Shown piece after piece: positions 33,646 to 34,866 of a stretch of 34,866 nt of DNA. How positions within the stretch are numbered: the first letter of the stretch is position 1; every line of letters begins with the position of its first letter. The position numbers and the translations under genes were made by a program. Source of the DNA: Mangrovicoccus algicola (GTDB taxonomy: Bacteria; Pseudomonadota; Alphaproteobacteria; Rhodobacterales; Rhodobacteraceae); the NCBI RefSeq assembly GCF_014903745.1, contig NZ_JACVXA010000053.1:1-34866 (forward strand), in the 5' to 3' direction. The notes below the pieces were generated by a model. The model was not told where the DNA came from. It searched no databases and saw only the letters and a list, made by a program, of their open reading frames with translations.

Positions 33646-34803
33646 ATGAGCTATATCCTGACACTGAACGCGGGGTCCTCCTCGCTGAAATACGCGGTCT
33701 ATCGCGACGGGGCGGCGCCGGAGCTGCGCGCGGTGGGGCAGGTCGACCGGATCGGCTCGGAGGCGGCGCATCTGGTGCTGAAGCGCGAGGGCGAGACCGA
33801 GACGCGCGAGCTGGGCGCGGCCGATCACGCCCGCGCCGTCGAGGCGATCCTCGACATCTGCACCCCCCACATGCAGGGCGCGCCGGTCGCCGGGGTGGGG
33901 CACCGGATCGTCCATGGCGGCACGCTGTTCGACCGGCCCGCGGTGCTGAACGCGGATATCCTCTCGGCGCTGCACCGGCTGGTGCCGCTGGCGCCGCTGC
34001 ACCAGCCGCATAACCTGGCGGCGGTGCGCGCGGCGATGTCGGCCTTTCCGGACGCGGTGCAGGTGGGGTGTTTCGACACGGCCTTCCACCGCTCGCAGCC
34101 CTGGGTGGACGACACCTTCGCGCTGCCCCGGGAATATTACGACAAGGGCATCCGCCGCTACGGGTTCCACGGGCTCAGCTATGACTACATCACCGGCGAG
34201 CTGGACCGGATCGATGCCGAGGACCATCACCGCCGGACCGTGGTCGCGCATCTGGGCAACGGCGCCTCGATGTGCGCGATCAAGGGCGGCAAGTCGGTGG
34301 CCTCGACCATGGGCTTCACCGCGCTGGACGGGCTGCCGATGGGCACGCGCTGCGGCCAGCTGGATCCGGGCGTCCTGCTGTACCTGATCGCGCAGGAGGG
34401 GATGGGCCATCACCAGATCCGCGACCTGCTGTATCACAAATGCGGGCTTCTGGGCCTGTCGGGCATCTCCAATGACATGCGCGAGCTGGAGGCCTCGCCC
34501 CGGCGCGAGGCGAAGGAGGCGATCGATTACTACGTCTTCCGCATCCGCCGCGAACTGGGCGGGCTGGCCGCCGCCATCGGCGGGCTGGAGACGCTGGTCT
34601 TCTGCGGCGGCATCGGCGAGAACTCGGCGCTGGTCCGCGCGCGCGTCTGCGAGGGAATGGAGTGGATGGGGATCGCGATCGACCCGGAGGCCAATGCCGC
34701 GGGGGCGGATGTGATCTCCACCGGGGCGGTGACGGTGCGGGTGATCCGCACCGACGAGGAAGGCGTCATCGCCCGCGCCGTCTCTGCCGCGCTGGCGGCG
34801 TGA
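33646..34803 (+). CDS. ackA: Acetate/propionate/butyrate kinase family protein
   Basis: This 385-residue kinase makes ATP and a short-chain acid from an acyl-phosphate, or runs in reverse. The landmarks are LTLNAGSSSLKY (5-16), VGHRIVHGG, CFDTAFHRSQP, RRYGFHGLSYDYI, AHLGNGASMCAI and FCGGIGENSALVRARVC. It lies 13 bases after the phosphotransacylase gene with GGAGGA as ribosome site, so the pair forms one conversion from acyl-CoA to acid plus ATP. The gene symbol follows family membership. Acetate, propionate and butyrate cannot be told apart from sequence. The 63 bases after its stop hold no clear feature. Confidence 0.92.
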   Translation: MSYILTLNAGSSSLKYAVYRDGAAPELRAVGQVDRIGSEAAHLVLKREGETETRELGAADHARAVEAILDICTPHMQGAPVAGVGHRIVHGGTLFDRPAVLNADILSALHRLVPLAPLHQPHNLAAVRAAMSAFPDAVQVGCFDTAFHRSQPWVDDTFALPREYYDKGIRRYGFHGLSYDYITGELDRIDAEDHHRRTVVAHLGNGASMCAIKGGKSVASTMGFTALDGLPMGTRCGQLDPGVLLYLIAQEGMGHHQIRDLLYHKCGLLGLSGISNDMRELEASPRREAKEAIDYYVFRIRRELGGLAAAIGGLETLVFCGGIGENSALVRARVCEGMEWMGIAIDPEANAAGADVISTGAVTVRVIRTDEEGVIARAVSAALAA

Positions 34804-34866
34804 CGGCGACGGCCGGGGCTCAGGCCGCCGGGCTGCGGCGGCAGGGCAGCGGGCGCGGCGGGGCCT

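Noticed and set aside
34820-34866. End of a convergent minus-strand gene at the right edge
   Set aside because: A stop at 34820-34822 leaves only about 14 codons before the window ends, too little to support a gene.

Overview
The window is very GC-rich, with strong G/C bias at third codon positions. It carries TAXI-type TRAP and CUT1-type sugar ABC transporters, many four-base gene overlaps, and a Rep/ParA/ParB module. This gene content suggests an alphaproteobacterium of the Rhodobacteraceae. The rep-parAB core in the middle suggests the window lies on a plasmid or chromid of several dozen kb or more. The species assignment is inference.

Layout. (1) 2-2496: the end of an FGGY pentulose kinase and an L-fucose/L-arabinose-type isomerase. 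(2) 2967-8937: a compact cluster of a TAXI substrate-binding protein, a fused TRAP permease, a quinolinate phosphoribosyltransferase-like enzyme (NadC family), and a 690-residue fusion. The fusion joins ribose-1,5-bisphosphate kinase (PhnN) to an AMP/thymidine phosphorylase-like enzyme. (3) 8991-17169, all on the minus strand: an amino-sugar operon. In transcription order it holds a sugar-binding protein, two permeases, a Gfo/Idh/MocA oxidoreductase, an ABC ATPase, a GlcNAc kinase, NagB and NagA. A divergent acetyltransferase resembling the C-terminal domain of human O-GlcNAcase (17328-17930) and a ROK regulator (18160-19410) lie beside it. (4) 19735-22582: a xylitol-dehydrogenase-like enzyme and an MscS channel. 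(5) 22641-26547: the replicon core. It has a Rep_3-like initiator divergent from parA-parB, with an iteron array, a DnaA box and inverted operators between them. Two matching palindromes bracket the whole module. (6) 26837-34803: an acyl-CoA/acyl-phosphate cluster with CoA-transferase A and B, a SpoT-like HD hydrolase, FabI, a DUF3141 protein with a PhaC-like Cys-Asp-His triad, a MaoC-phosphotransacylase fusion, and an acetate/butyrate kinase.

How the genes fit together. In cluster 2 the fused enzyme could phosphorolyse a nucleoside 5'-monophosphate to ribose-1,5-bisphosphate and phosphorylate that to PRPP. The adjacent NadC-type enzyme would consume PRPP with a pyridine dicarboxylate brought in by the TRAP system. 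I regard this as the best candidate for an undescribed system here. Cluster 3 imports and degrades N-acetylglucosamine or an oligomer to fructose-6-phosphate. Cluster 6 looks like a route between polyhydroxyalkanoate or short acyl-CoA pools and free short-chain acids with ATP recovery. I saw no tRNA, rRNA, CRISPR array or insertion sequence.
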